Source: DAOUBA01 sp034432855
GTDB lineage: Bacteria > Chloroflexota > Anaerolineae > B4-G1
Length of the DNA: 21,231 nucleotides
Assembly (NCBI GenBank): GCA_034432855.1
Contig: DAOUBA010000036.1
Location: 1-21,231, forward strand
Direction: 5' to 3'
Within the stretch, counting starts at the first letter, position 1, and the number at the start of each line of letters is the position of its first letter. The notes under the pieces were generated by a model. That model ran no database searches. It saw only the letters and a list, made by a program, of their open reading frames with translations, and was not told the origin of the DNA. The translations under genes and the position numbers were made by a program. Positions 13,307 through 20,842 of this stretch are shown here, one piece after another.

Positions 13307-14428
13307 GTGCGCCTGGCCTTGGTCCACGACTGGCTCAACCAACTCGGCGGCGCGGAGGACGTGCTCGAAACGCTCGTCGAAATGTTCCCCCAGGCGCCCA
13401 TCTACACCTCGATGTACTGGCGCGAGGGAATGCCGGAGGCGTACCGGGCGTGGGACGTCCGCACGACCTGGATGGATCGCCTGCCGCGCATCTACCAGCA
13501 TCACCAGCCCTACCTGCCGCTCTACCCACTGGCCTTTTCGCGGCTCGACCTCTCCGGCTACGACTTGGTGCTGAGCAACAAATCCGGCTTCTGTCACGGC
13601 GTGCGCACGGGCCGGACCCCCCACATCTGCTACTGCCTGACCCCTACACGGTATGTGTGGGGTTTCGAGGACTATGCCGCGCGCGAATCGCTATCGCCTG
13701 CCGCCCGATTCGCATTGCGCCCTCTCATCGGGCTGCTGCGTCGTTGGGATTACCGCGCCGCCCAGCGGGTCACCCACTTCATCGCCATCTCGCACGAGGT
13801 GCAGGCGCGCATCCGCCGCTATTACCGCCGCGATTCGACCATCATCTACCCGCCAGTGGATACGACGCGCTTCGAGCCATCGCCCAACCACGAGGACTAT
13901 TACCTCATCGTTTCGCGCCTCATCCCCTACAAGCGCATTGACCTGGCGGTGCGGGCCTTTAACCAATTGGGGCTGCCGCTGGTCATCGCCGGTGATGGGC
14001 GCGACCGTGCTGCGCTGGAGGCGCTTGCCGGCCCCACGATCACCTTCCTGGGCCGCGTCCCCGACGACGACTTGCCCGAACTGTTCGCCCGCTGTCGCGC
14101 TTACGTCTTGCCCGGCACGGAGGATTTCAGCATCGCGCCAGTACAGGCTCAGGCCGCCGGCCGTCCGGTCATCGCCTATCGGGCAGGCGGCGCGTTCGAC
14201 ACCGTGATCAACGGCAAGAGCGGCATCTTTTTCGAGGAGCAGACGCCCGAGGCGCTCGCCGCTGCCGTGCGCGCGTTCGACCCCGAGGCCGTGAACCCGC
14301 AGGACTGTCGCGCCAACGCGGAGCGGTTCGCAACGGGGGTGTTCAAGGAGCGGCTTGGTCGGTTCGTCGAAGCCGTCCTAAAGTCGGACATAGATAGAGG
14401 GAGAAAAGGGGACGAGGAGATTGTCTGA
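13307..14428 (+). CDS. Family 4 glycosyltransferase (WbaZ/mannosyltransferase-like)
   Basis: The 373-residue GT-B protein starts MRLALVHDWLNQLGGAEDVLE and contains FHAISHEVQ-like FIAISHEVQARI, YPPVDTTRF, YLIVSRLIPYKRIDLAVRAFN and a C-terminal donor site LPGTEDFSIAPVQAQAAGRPVIAYRAGGA. It would transfer a nucleotide-activated hexose to a surface glycan. In the E-x7-E motif the second acid is Gln (EDFSIAPVQ), while most relatives have Glu there, so donor handling may be altered. The start is GTG 13307, with GGAG six bases upstream, one base after the rnhB stop. Confidence 0.9.
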   Translation: MRLALVHDWLNQLGGAEDVLETLVEMFPQAPIYTSMYWREGMPEAYRAWDVRTTWMDRLPRIYQHHQPYLPLYPLAFSRLDLSGYDLVLSNKSGFCHGVRTGRTPHICYCLTPTRYVWGFEDYAARESLSPAARFALRPLIGLLRRWDYRAAQRVTHFIAISHEVQARIRRYYRRDSTIIYPPVDTTRFEPSPNHEDYYLIVSRLIPYKRIDLAVRAFNQLGLPLVIAGDGRDRAALEALAGPTITFLGRVPDDDLPELFARCRAYVLPGTEDFSIAPVQAQAAGRPVIAYRAGGAFDTVINGKSGIFFEEQTPEALAAAVRAFDPEAVNPQDCRANAERFATGVFKERLGRFVEAVLKSDIDRGRKGDEEIV

Positions 14429-14470
14429 AACCCTTCCGTGTGCCCCTGTCACAAATTGGGAGCGTGCCGT

Positions 14471-15145
14471 ATGGAACTACGACTGTATGTGAAGGTGCTA
14501 CTCCGCCGCTGGTGGCTCGTCGCCGCGCCGGTGCTCGTCGTGGCAATCCACATCCTGGCGACCTACGTCCCGCCCCCACCGACCTACCAGGTGGTAATGC
14601 GCTTCGCCGCCGGGACCAAACCGGCCGGCCTGAGCGTGGATTATGACCGCTACTATCCCTGGCTCGCGTCCGAGTACGTCGCCAACGGCCTGGCCGACAT
14701 TGCCAGGACCGGCGCATTTGCCCAGGTCGTTGCCGCGCGGCTGGCGGAGGAGGGGCTGAATGTGCCTGCCGGCGACATCCAGGCCCGCATCGCCAGTGAC
14801 AACGCCCAGTCCATCTTTGTTATCTACCTAACCTGGCCCGACCCTGCGCAGATCGTCGTAGTAGCCGAAGCGATCGCCGCCGAACTGACGACCAACGGTG
14901 CTGCCTACTTCCCCCAACTAGAAGATGTCGAGCCGGCGGCGCGGCTGTTGGATACGCCGGTGCCTGCCGCCCTCGCCCCGGGGCTACGCACGCAACTGAT
15001 GGGGCCGGCGGTCAAACTTGGGCTGGCGTTCGTCATGGGCGCCGCACTCGCCTTCCTGTGGCACTATCTCGACCCCACCGTGCGCGAGGCGGCGGAGGTG
15101 GAAGCGATGGACGTGAAGGTGTTGGCGGAGATACCCAGGAAATGA
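14471..15145 (+). CDS. Short Wzz-like polysaccharide chain-length protein 1
   Basis: The 224-residue protein begins MELRLYVKVLLRRWWLVAAP. It has one membrane helix near 14-34, a mostly extracytoplasmic middle and a second helix near 185-205 (KLGLAFVMGAALAFLWHYLD). It ends in the cytoplasm with VREAAEVEAMDVKVLAEIPRK. This is the Wzz topology in reduced form, without a long coiled coil and without a kinase domain. ATG 14471 follows GGGAG. It is the first of two tandem paralogues and probably sets glycan chain length together with the downstream ATPase. Confidence 0.8.
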   Translation: MELRLYVKVLLRRWWLVAAPVLVVAIHILATYVPPPPTYQVVMRFAAGTKPAGLSVDYDRYYPWLASEYVANGLADIARTGAFAQVVAARLAEEGLNVPAGDIQARIASDNAQSIFVIYLTWPDPAQIVVVAEAIAAELTTNGAAYFPQLEDVEPAARLLDTPVPAALAPGLRTQLMGPAVKLGLAFVMGAALAFLWHYLDPTVREAAEVEAMDVKVLAEIPRK

Positions 15146-15151
15146 ACAATG

Positions 15152-15160
15152 TGGTACAAT
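15152..15160 (+). promoter_or_regulatory. Possible extended -10 promoter before the second Wzz-like gene
   Basis: TGG-TACAAT (15152-15160) resembles an extended -10, but no -35 box is seen at the right distance. Confidence 0.35.
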
Positions 15161-15191
15161 ACCATTCGTTCCCCCAAGGAGGTTGTGCAGT

Positions 15192-15845
15192 ATGGAACTG
15201 ACAGATTACGTTCGCATCCTATACAAGCGTTGGTGGATCATCGTTGTCGCCGTCTTGCTGACCGCCGGTTGCGCTTTGGGCTTCAGCAAACTACAAAGGC
15301 CGCGCTACACCTCTACCGCTGAGGTCATCATCGAGCCAGCGCGGGCCGACTGGGGCCTGGCGCAATCGGCCAAGATGCTCCTGCGCACGTATATGACCGT
15401 GATAGACTCGGACAAGAAGGCGCAAGAAGTGATTGACGCACTACAACTGTCCCTGAAGCCCGAAGAGTTGCGCGGCAGAGCCCGTTTCGCTGCCGAAGAC
15501 GACCGCATGGTCATCAAGATCGAAATCGAGGATTACGATGGCGACCAGGCCAACGACATCGCCCGCACCTGGGCGCAACTGCTCGTTGACTGGCGCGACA
15601 CACAGAACCAGCGCCAGCGCAAAGAAGACCGCGTCTACGCCTCTCTGCGTGACGATCCTCGCTACGCGCAGACCTGGCCCAAGACCAAGATCGTCACCGC
15701 TGCCGGGGGTATCTTTGGTCTGGCGATTGCCGGCGTCATCATCTTCTTCCTGGAGTGGCTAGAGGCCGGCGTCGTCCGCACCCCGCAAGACCTGGAGCGC
15801 CAATTGAGTCTCACCGTCGTCGCCGCCATCCCGTCCACCAAATAA
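15192..15845 (+). CDS. Short Wzz-like polysaccharide chain-length protein 2
   Basis: The 217-residue protein starts MELTDYVRILYKRWWIIVVAVLL and matches the Wzz N-terminal pattern. It has helices at about 14-32 and 165-186, YTSTAEVIIEPARADWG after the first helix and a cytoplasmic end VRTPQDLERQLSLTVVAAIP, typical of Wzz proteins that contact a BY-kinase. ATG 15192 follows AAGGAGGT at 15176-15182. Its N-terminus is clearly related to the preceding gene, so the pair looks like an old tandem duplication. Confidence 0.85.
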   Translation: MELTDYVRILYKRWWIIVVAVLLTAGCALGFSKLQRPRYTSTAEVIIEPARADWGLAQSAKMLLRTYMTVIDSDKKAQEVIDALQLSLKPEELRGRARFAAEDDRMVIKIEIEDYDGDQANDIARTWAQLLVDWRDTQNQRQRKEDRVYASLRDDPRYAQTWPKTKIVTAAGGIFGLAIAGVIIFFLEWLEAGVVRTPQDLERQLSLTVVAAIPSTK

Positions 15846-15891
15846 CCAACCAACTAACAAACCAACCAACTAACCAACTAACAAACCAACC
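15846..15891 (+). repeat. CNAA tetranucleotide tandem repeat
   Basis: The gap between the second Wzz-like gene and the BY-kinase-like gene is made of CCAA, CTAA and CAAA tetramers in a row, ending just before the GAGG ribosome site (15892-15895). Read on the other strand it gives TTAGTTGG units like those at 6893-6956. Confidence 0.92.
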
Positions 15892-15900
15892 GAGGCACCC

Positions 15901-16560
15901 ATGGCCCATCAACCTAATTTGATCACCCTGACCCATCCCCGCAGCCCGGCCGCCGAAGCCTATCACACGCTGCGCACCAACCTGACCTTTGCCGCGCTCG
16001 ACAAGCCCATCGAGACGCTGGTCGTCACTTCGCCCGCGCCAGACGCGAGCAAGTCCATCGTCTTGGCCAACCTGGCGGTGACGCTGGCGCAAGGGGAACG
16101 GCGCACGGTCATGGTGGATGCCGACCTGCGCCGGCCGGCGCTGCATGAGGTCTTTGGGATGTCCAGCGAACGGGGACTGACCACGATGTTCGTCGAGGAG
16201 AAAGCGAGGGAAAACCCTCCGCTGGTGGAAACCGGCGTGGAAAACCTGTGGCTCTTACCCAGCGGCCCGCTGCCGCCCAATCCTGCCGACCTTTTAGGCT
16301 CGCGCAGGATGGAGCAGATCATCGTGGCCCTCAAATCGCGCGCCGACATCGTTCTCTTCGATGCGCCACCCGTCGTCGCCGTCACCGACGCGGTCGTGCT
16401 GGGCGCCAAGGTGGATGGTGTCCTTCTGGTCGTCAGCGCCGGGCGCACGCGGCGCGATCATACACAACGGGCGAAGGAACTGCTGGAGCGCGTACACGTC
16501 CGCATCGTCGGGGCCGTGCTGAACGATGCGCCGCGCGGGGTGGTCTTGGGAGGGTACTAG
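15901..16560 (+). CDS. BY-kinase-like (CpsD/CapB) ATPase, degenerate
   Basis: The 219-residue protein matches bacterial tyrosine kinases that pair with Wzz proteins: SPAAEAYHTLRTNLTF near the start, Walker A' TVMVDADLRRP (69-79) and Walker B VLFDAPPV (151-158). Two features depart from the family. Walker A reads TSPAPDASKS (43-52), keeping Lys-Ser but losing the glycines of SPGPGEGKS. The tail has a single terminal Tyr (GGY) instead of a tyrosine cluster. It may bind nucleotide poorly or work mainly as a regulator of the Wzz partners. ATG 15901 follows GAGG with a 5-base gap. It closes the polysaccharide cluster. Confidence 0.88.
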   Translation: MAHQPNLITLTHPRSPAAEAYHTLRTNLTFAALDKPIETLVVTSPAPDASKSIVLANLAVTLAQGERRTVMVDADLRRPALHEVFGMSSERGLTTMFVEEKARENPPLVETGVENLWLLPSGPLPPNPADLLGSRRMEQIIVALKSRADIVLFDAPPVVAVTDAVVLGAKVDGVLLVVSAGRTRRDHTQRAKELLERVHVRIVGAVLNDAPRGVVLGGY

Positions 16561-16667
16561 CCTATGAGCGCTAATTAGCGACTCAAGTCGCACTTGAGGG
16601 CTTTCAGCCGGGCGTCTACCTGCGTAGACACCCCCGTCCGCGCAGGCGGACAGCCGGCCAAAGGTTC
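16561..16667. other. Hairpin-rich gene-free stretch
   Basis: Four compact hairpins follow each other: CGCTAATTAGCG (16569-16580), CTCAAGT-cgc-ACTTGAG (16582-16598), GTCTAC-ctgc-GTAGAC (16614-16629) and GTCCGC-gcag-GCGGAC (16636-16651). No gene is supportable. This could be an older repeat, a structured RNA or a terminator region for the polysaccharide cluster. The matching flank 16846-16940 shows nothing clear beyond GCGATTTCAGTCGC (16849-16862). Confidence 0.6.
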
Positions 16668-16845
16668 TTCGAGGGTAACTACTCAGCCTATTTGCGAGTT
16701 AACCACCATATATGACCAAAACTGGCTGAAACCGCCCTTTCCAGCCATAGGTAGGCATCCCAGATGTGGCGCTTGCGCGCCGTTTCTGGCCTTTTCTGCC
16801 ATATATGGCGGTCACCGAAGGGATGGCTGAGTAGTTACCTTCGAG
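16668..16845. mobile_element. MITE-like element B, copy 2, with flanking direct repeats
   Basis: GGTAACTACTCAGCC (16674-16688) and GGCTGAGTAGTTACC (16825-16839) are perfect 15-base inverted ends of a 166-bp element. TTCGAG lies directly outside on both sides (16668-16673 and 16840-16845), as a target-site duplication would. Inside are a second inverted pair (16702-16714 with 16800-16812, one mismatch) and hairpins TGGCTG/CAGCCA (16723-16747) and GGCGC-ttgc-GCGCC (16768-16781), so the element can fold into a branched cruciform. It has no coding capacity. The ends resemble those of element B in the ssb leader. Confidence 0.75.
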
Positions 16846-16940
16846 GCGCGATTTCAGTCGCCGGCCCGTTATAGCCCGAACGTGGCGCAGCACCAACGGC
16901 TGCGTCCTCTAACAGAAGTCAGGCCTTCGCCGTGACCAGT

Positions 16941-16969
16941 TTGACAAACTTGCGGCTATGTGCTATCCT
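16941..16969 (+). promoter_or_regulatory. Promoter of the ROK kinase gene
   Basis: TTGACA (16941-16946), a 17-base spacer and TATCCT (16964-16969). The in-frame ATG at 16958 lies between the two boxes and so cannot be the start; this favours TTG 16997. Confidence 0.75.
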
Positions 16970-16996
16970 CAACTCGAACGAAACGAGGGCAGCAAT

Positions 16997-17971
16997 TTGG
17001 CTAAACATTTCATTGGCATTGACCTGGGCGGCACCAAGATCAGCACCGCGCTTGTAGATACAAGTGGCGGGATACTTGCTTCGGACTACCGCGAAACCCG
17101 AGCGAACGCGGCGGACGGCCCACAGCCGGTCATCGAACGCATGCTGGATGCAGCGTGTCAGGTGATGGCGCAAGCAAGGGTACAGCCCGCGCAGATAGCG
17201 GCGGTGGGTGTGGGTGCGCCGGGTCCGCTGGACATCGAGGCGGGTATTCTGATCTCTCCCCCCAACTTGCCCGGCTGGTCTCGCGTGCCGCTCAAACAAC
17301 ACATCGAAGATAGTCTCCAGATCGCCACTTTTTTGGAAAACGACGCCAATGCAGCAGGGCTGGGCGAGTACCGCTTCGGCGCCGGGCGCGGCACGCGACA
17401 CATGGTCTATGTCACCGTCAGCACCGGTATCGGCGGCGGGCTGATACTCGACGGCAAACTGTATCACGGCTCCAGCGGCGCTGCGGGTGAGATCGGCCAC
17501 ACGACGATCAAACCCGATGGCCCGCCCTGCAACTGCGGGAATTGGGGTTGCCTGGAGGCGCTGGCCTCCGGTACGGCCATTGCCCGTGAGGGGCGTGAGC
17601 GCATGATGCGCGGCGTGCCGACTCTGATCGGCGAACTGGCCGGCGGCAACCCAGAACGCGTTACTGCCAAACTCGTCGCCGACGCTGCAAGCCGGGGAGA
17701 CGCCGTAGCCCAACAGATCCTCGCCGAGGCGATGGAGTACCTGGGACTGGGGGTCGCCAATCTGATCAACCTGTTCGACCCCGAACTCGTCGTCATTGGC
17801 GGTGGGTTGACAAACATCGGCGAACGGCTCTTCGAGCCGGTGCGGCGCGTTGTCGCCGAGCGCGCTTACGTGGCCAAGGCGCACCCGGTCAGGATCGTGC
17901 CGGCTGCACTGGGTGACGACGTGGGCGTGCTGGGCGCAGCGGCAGTAGCCCTTACCCAGAGCGGCGAGTAA
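16997..17971 (+). CDS. ROK family sugar kinase, probably glucokinase
   Basis: The 324-residue protein shows the ROK pattern: ATP site IGIDLGGTK (6-14), GAPGPLD, sugar-site ENDANAA (114-120), VSTGIGGGLI, EIGHTTI (H168) and the zinc motif CNCGNWGCLE (C178, C180, C185). This set is typical of ROK glucokinases, which phosphorylate glucose at O6 using ATP; fructo- or manno-specific activity is possible. No helix-turn-helix precedes the kinase domain, so it is an enzyme and not a ROK repressor. The TTG start 16997 has GAGGG upstream and lies about 20 bases after the predicted transcription start. Confidence 0.9.
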   Translation: MAKHFIGIDLGGTKISTALVDTSGGILASDYRETRANAADGPQPVIERMLDAACQVMAQARVQPAQIAAVGVGAPGPLDIEAGILISPPNLPGWSRVPLKQHIEDSLQIATFLENDANAAGLGEYRFGAGRGTRHMVYVTVSTGIGGGLILDGKLYHGSSGAAGEIGHTTIKPDGPPCNCGNWGCLEALASGTAIAREGRERMMRGVPTLIGELAGGNPERVTAKLVADAASRGDAVAQQILAEAMEYLGLGVANLINLFDPELVVIGGGLTNIGERLFEPVRRVVAERAYVAKAHPVRIVPAALGDDVGVLGAAAVALTQSGE

Positions 17972-18025
17972 CCCCCCAAAACGCCAACCTACGTGATTCT
18001 CCAAGCCTCGCCTCAAACCGGCTCT

Positions 18026-18059
18026 GCGAATGATTCGCCCGCGAATGGGATTCGCGGGC
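18026..18059. repeat. Nested ATTCGC hairpins
   Basis: GCCCGCGAAT (18037-18046) pairs with ATTCGCGGGC (18050-18059), 10 perfect pairs. Alternatively GCGAAT (18026-18031) pairs with ATTCGC (18033-18038). The folds exclude each other. It looks like a REP-type palindrome. Confidence 0.7.
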
Positions 18060-18070
18060 TACAATCCCCA

Positions 18071-18105
18071 CGGAGTGCCGGAATCCCTATTCCGGCGCTC
18101 CGTTT
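18071..18105 (+). terminator. Terminator of the ROK kinase gene
   Basis: CGGAGTGCCGGAAT (18071-18084) pairs with ATTCCGGCGCTCCG (18089-18102), with one T-G pair and a CCCT loop, followed by TTTAT. The tail is short, so termination may be partial. Confidence 0.65.
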
Positions 18106-18126
18106 ATATCCCGGCTGCCGTTTTTG

Positions 18127-18135
18127 TGCTATAAT
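18127..18135 (+). promoter_or_regulatory. Extended -10 promoter of amrS
   Basis: TGC-TATAAT (18127-18135) is a consensus extended -10 without a matching -35 box. Transcription would begin about 12 bases before ATG 18154, with GGGAGG (18142-18147) in the short leader. Confidence 0.6.
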
Positions 18136-18153
18136 TAGGGCGGGAGGTTGCCG

Positions 18154-19167
18154 ATGCGCCAGGAGGCTACCCTCGTCAAGCCGCTCTCCGCAGGTGCCGT
18201 GCAGTGCCAGACGTGTGAGCACTTTTGCGCCGTCAAACCCGGCGAGTCGGGCAAGTGCGGCGTGCGCCGAAACGTGGATGGCACGCTCTACCTGGTCGTT
18301 TACGGGGAACCGGTTGCCATCCACGTAGACCCCATCGAAAAGAAACCGCTGTTCCACTTTTACCCCGGCGGCGACATTCTCTCCATCGGAACTTATGGCT
18401 GCAACTTTCGCTGCCCCTTCTGCCAGAACTGGTCAATGTCGCAGGAGCGCGATTTTGCCGAGCCGTGCGGCCAGTACGCCCCGCCCGAGGCGCTCGTGGA
18501 CGCCTGCCTCAAGAGGCGTATCCCGATGATTGCCTACACCTACAATGAGCCGACCGTCTTTTTCGAGTACACCTACGACACGGCCAGACTGGCGCACGAG
18601 CACGGCATCAAGAACGTCTACGTCTCCAACGGCTACATGTCGCAGGCGGCGCTGGATATGATCGGGCCGTACCTCGACGGCATCAACGTAGACCTCAAGG
18701 CGTTCAGCGACCGGTTCTACCGCGAACAGTGCCAGGCACGCATCGAGCCGGTCAAGCGCAACATCGCCCACATTGCCCGCGAGATGAACACCTGGATCGA
18801 GGTCACCACGCTGCTCATCCCCGGCCTCAACGACTCCGAGGAGGAACTGCGCGCTATGGCCGAGTGGTTGGCGGAGGTGGACCCCGACATGCCCTGGCAC
18901 GTCACTGCCTTCCACCCCGATTACGAGATGCGCGACCGTCCACCGACTTCGCCGCGCGCCCTGGCCCGTGCCTACGAGATCGGCAAGGAGGCCGGGCTGC
19001 ATTACGTCTTCGTCGGCAATGTGATGGACGCCGACCGCGAGAGCACCTACTGCCCCACGTGCGGCACGAAACTCATCCAGCGGCATTGGTTCAACGTACA
19101 GGAACTGTGGCAGGAGCGGGGGGTATGTCATAAATGCGGTGAGAAGGTAGCAGGGGTGTGGGAGTAG
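18154..19167 (+). CDS. amrS: AmmeMemoRadiSam system radical SAM enzyme
   Basis: The 337-residue protein has the radical SAM cluster motif CNFRCPFC (C83, C87, C90) in ILSIGTYGCNFRCPFCQNWSMSQ, followed by AYTYNEPTVFFEY and LIPGLNDSEEEL, typical of the AmrS (PflA-like) family. N-terminal cysteines (C18, C21, C25, C35) and a C-terminal CPTCG...CHKCG pair suggest further metal sites. It acts with a Memo-like protein and an AMMECR1-like protein in a system whose reaction is still poorly defined. ATG 18154 is preceded by GGGAGG; the frame opens at TTG 18148. Normally amrB is adjacent; here a restriction-modification pair separates them. Confidence 0.93.
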   Translation: MRQEATLVKPLSAGAVQCQTCEHFCAVKPGESGKCGVRRNVDGTLYLVVYGEPVAIHVDPIEKKPLFHFYPGGDILSIGTYGCNFRCPFCQNWSMSQERDFAEPCGQYAPPEALVDACLKRRIPMIAYTYNEPTVFFEYTYDTARLAHEHGIKNVYVSNGYMSQAALDMIGPYLDGINVDLKAFSDRFYREQCQARIEPVKRNIAHIAREMNTWIEVTTLLIPGLNDSEEELRAMAEWLAEVDPDMPWHVTAFHPDYEMRDRPPTSPRALARAYEIGKEAGLHYVFVGNVMDADRESTYCPTCGTKLIQRHWFNVQELWQERGVCHKCGEKVAGVWE

Positions 19168-20070
19168 TTGGATTATGAGATCACGGAGTGGTTAAAGACG
19201 GATTTTGCAAATCGTATTATTCTCGGCGACTGCGAGCAAGTGCTTAAGGAGTTTCCTGATAATTCGGTTGACCTGATTTTCACTTCACCACCCTACGCGG
19301 ATCAAAGGGCAAGGACCTATGGTGGTGTTAAACCGGACCAGTATGTAGACTGGTTTATGCCAAAGGCAGAGGAATTCCGGCGTGTGCTTAAACCCACCGG
19401 TACTTTCATCCTGAATATCAAAGAGCGAGTCGTAAATGGAGAGAGGCATACTTATGTTATTGAGCTAATTCTCGAAATGAGGAAACATGGATGGCTTTGG
19501 ACGGAAGAATTTATATGGCACAAAAAGAATTGCTACCCCGGCAAATGGCCGAACCGGTTTAGGGATTCCTGGGAACGACTCTTGCAATTCAACAAGCAGC
19601 ACAAATTCAAGATGTATCAAGAGGCCGTGATGGTGCCGATTGGAGATTGGGCCAGAGAGCGCCTGGCCAATCTCAGTGAGACAGACAGAATCCGCGACGA
19701 GTCCAGGGTTGCAAGCGGTTTTGGCAAAAATGTCTCAAACTGGTTGGGGCGCGATATGGTTTATCCGACCAACGTCATTCATATGGCCACCGAATGCTCG
19801 AATCGCAATCACAGCGCAGCGTTCCCGGTGGATCTGCCAAGTTGGTTTATCAAACTGTTCACTATTGAAGACGATGTGGTACTGGACCCGTTCGTCGGCT
19901 CTGGAACAACCGCTGTCGCGGCTAAGCAACTTGGGAGACAATATATAGGCATTGACGTGAACGAGGAGTATTGCCGAACAGCAGAAGAAAGGCTTAAGCG
20001 GACAAGGTCCGCCGTACAATTACGACTGCTAGAGAGCCAGGGAATTTATATCACGAGGAGTGTACCATGA
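19168..20070 (+). CDS. Type II DNA methyltransferase, probably N4-cytosine
   Basis: The 300-residue protein carries motif IV TSPPYADQ (39-46) before motif I LDPFVGSGTTAVAAKQLGRQYIGID (about 239-263), the order of beta-class methyltransferases. SPPY is usual in N4-cytosine enzymes, while N6-adenine enzymes usually have [DN]PP[YF]. A recognition region lies between the motifs. It protects host DNA from the endonuclease that follows. TTG 19168, directly after the amrS stop, is the most upstream start, with GGGAG close by; no in-frame ATG occurs before motif IV. Its base composition is lower in GC than its neighbours (26 of 60 G/C at 19201-19260, against 38 of 60 at 18961-19020). Confidence 0.9.
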   Translation: MDYEITEWLKTDFANRIILGDCEQVLKEFPDNSVDLIFTSPPYADQRARTYGGVKPDQYVDWFMPKAEEFRRVLKPTGTFILNIKERVVNGERHTYVIELILEMRKHGWLWTEEFIWHKKNCYPGKWPNRFRDSWERLLQFNKQHKFKMYQEAVMVPIGDWARERLANLSETDRIRDESRVASGFGKNVSNWLGRDMVYPTNVIHMATECSNRNHSAAFPVDLPSWFIKLFTIEDDVVLDPFVGSGTTAVAAKQLGRQYIGIDVNEEYCRTAEERLKRTRSAVQLRLLESQGIYITRSVP

Positions 20071-20825
20071 ATCCTCTTAACCTCGACCAAGTCTGTCAGT
20101 ACGTCAATGCAAACATTGTCCATTTTCACGAACGCCGGCTCGCCTCACTAGAGAATTTGACGCTTGACCAACTGCTCACGAAAAACCCGTACTTGCTCAA
20201 GGCAAAGCACATCACCACTGCTGCCGGGTTGATAGAGAATCTATTGCAGGCTTTTCTTTCCTCTTCTGAAGAAAAGCCCTTTGGTGACTTTCTAGAAGGC
20301 TTGGCCCTCTTCGTCGCCAGCCAAACCTGCGGTGGGCATAAATCCACCGCGCAAGGTGTAGACCTTGAGTTCATCCACAACAACACCCACTACGTGGTTT
20401 CCATCAAGTCTGGTCCTAACTGGGGAAACAGTTCGCAACATCGCAAATTGGCCCAAGATCTCACCAATGCCGTAAATCGCGTCAGGCAGTCGCGCACGAC
20501 GCTGACCGTGCAACCGGTGTTGGGAATTTGCTATGGTAAGACCCGCACCACTTATACCCGCGACGGCTATCTCAAAGTCGTTAGCCAGAACTTTTGGTAT
20601 CTCATCAGCGAGAACAAGACCATGTACACCGACATCGTTGAGCCGATCGGCCATCGGGCCAGAGAACACAACGAGGCGTTTGATAGAGAGCGAGCCCAAG
20701 CGTCAAACCGGCTAACCAGGCAGTTCATGGACAGGTTCTGCAATGAGGCTGGCGCGATTGATTGGGTCAAGTTGGTTGAGTTCAGTTGCGGCAACTATGA
20801 TCTCGACAAGGTACTGCCCAAGTAA
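20067..20825 (+). CDS. Type II restriction endonuclease, PmeII-like
   Basis: The 252-residue protein resembles the PmeII-type endonuclease family: KNPYLLKAKHITTAAGLIENLLQ, then SSSEEKPFGDFLEGLALFV, then GVDLEF (D99, E101) and YVVSIKSGPNWGNSSQ (K114). The spacing fits a PD-(D/E)XK core in which Ser takes the usual Glu position before x-Lys. It would cut unmodified DNA at the site protected by the upstream methyltransferase; the recognition sequence cannot be read from sequence. Its ATG overlaps the methyltransferase stop (ATGA), so the pair is coexpressed. It is AT-richer than the surrounding genes. Confidence 0.85.
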   Translation: MNPLNLDQVCQYVNANIVHFHERRLASLENLTLDQLLTKNPYLLKAKHITTAAGLIENLLQAFLSSSEEKPFGDFLEGLALFVASQTCGGHKSTAQGVDLEFIHNNTHYVVSIKSGPNWGNSSQHRKLAQDLTNAVNRVRQSRTTLTVQPVLGICYGKTRTTYTRDGYLKVVSQNFWYLISENKTMYTDIVEPIGHRAREHNEAFDRERAQASNRLTRQFMDRFCNEAGAIDWVKLVEFSCGNYDLDKVLPK

Positions 20826-20842
20826 AACCTCGGAGGCAAGCG

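Noticed and set aside
16919..18016. 365-codon open frame on the minus strand
   Set aside because: It is antisense to the clearly recognised ROK kinase gene and shows no family motifs.
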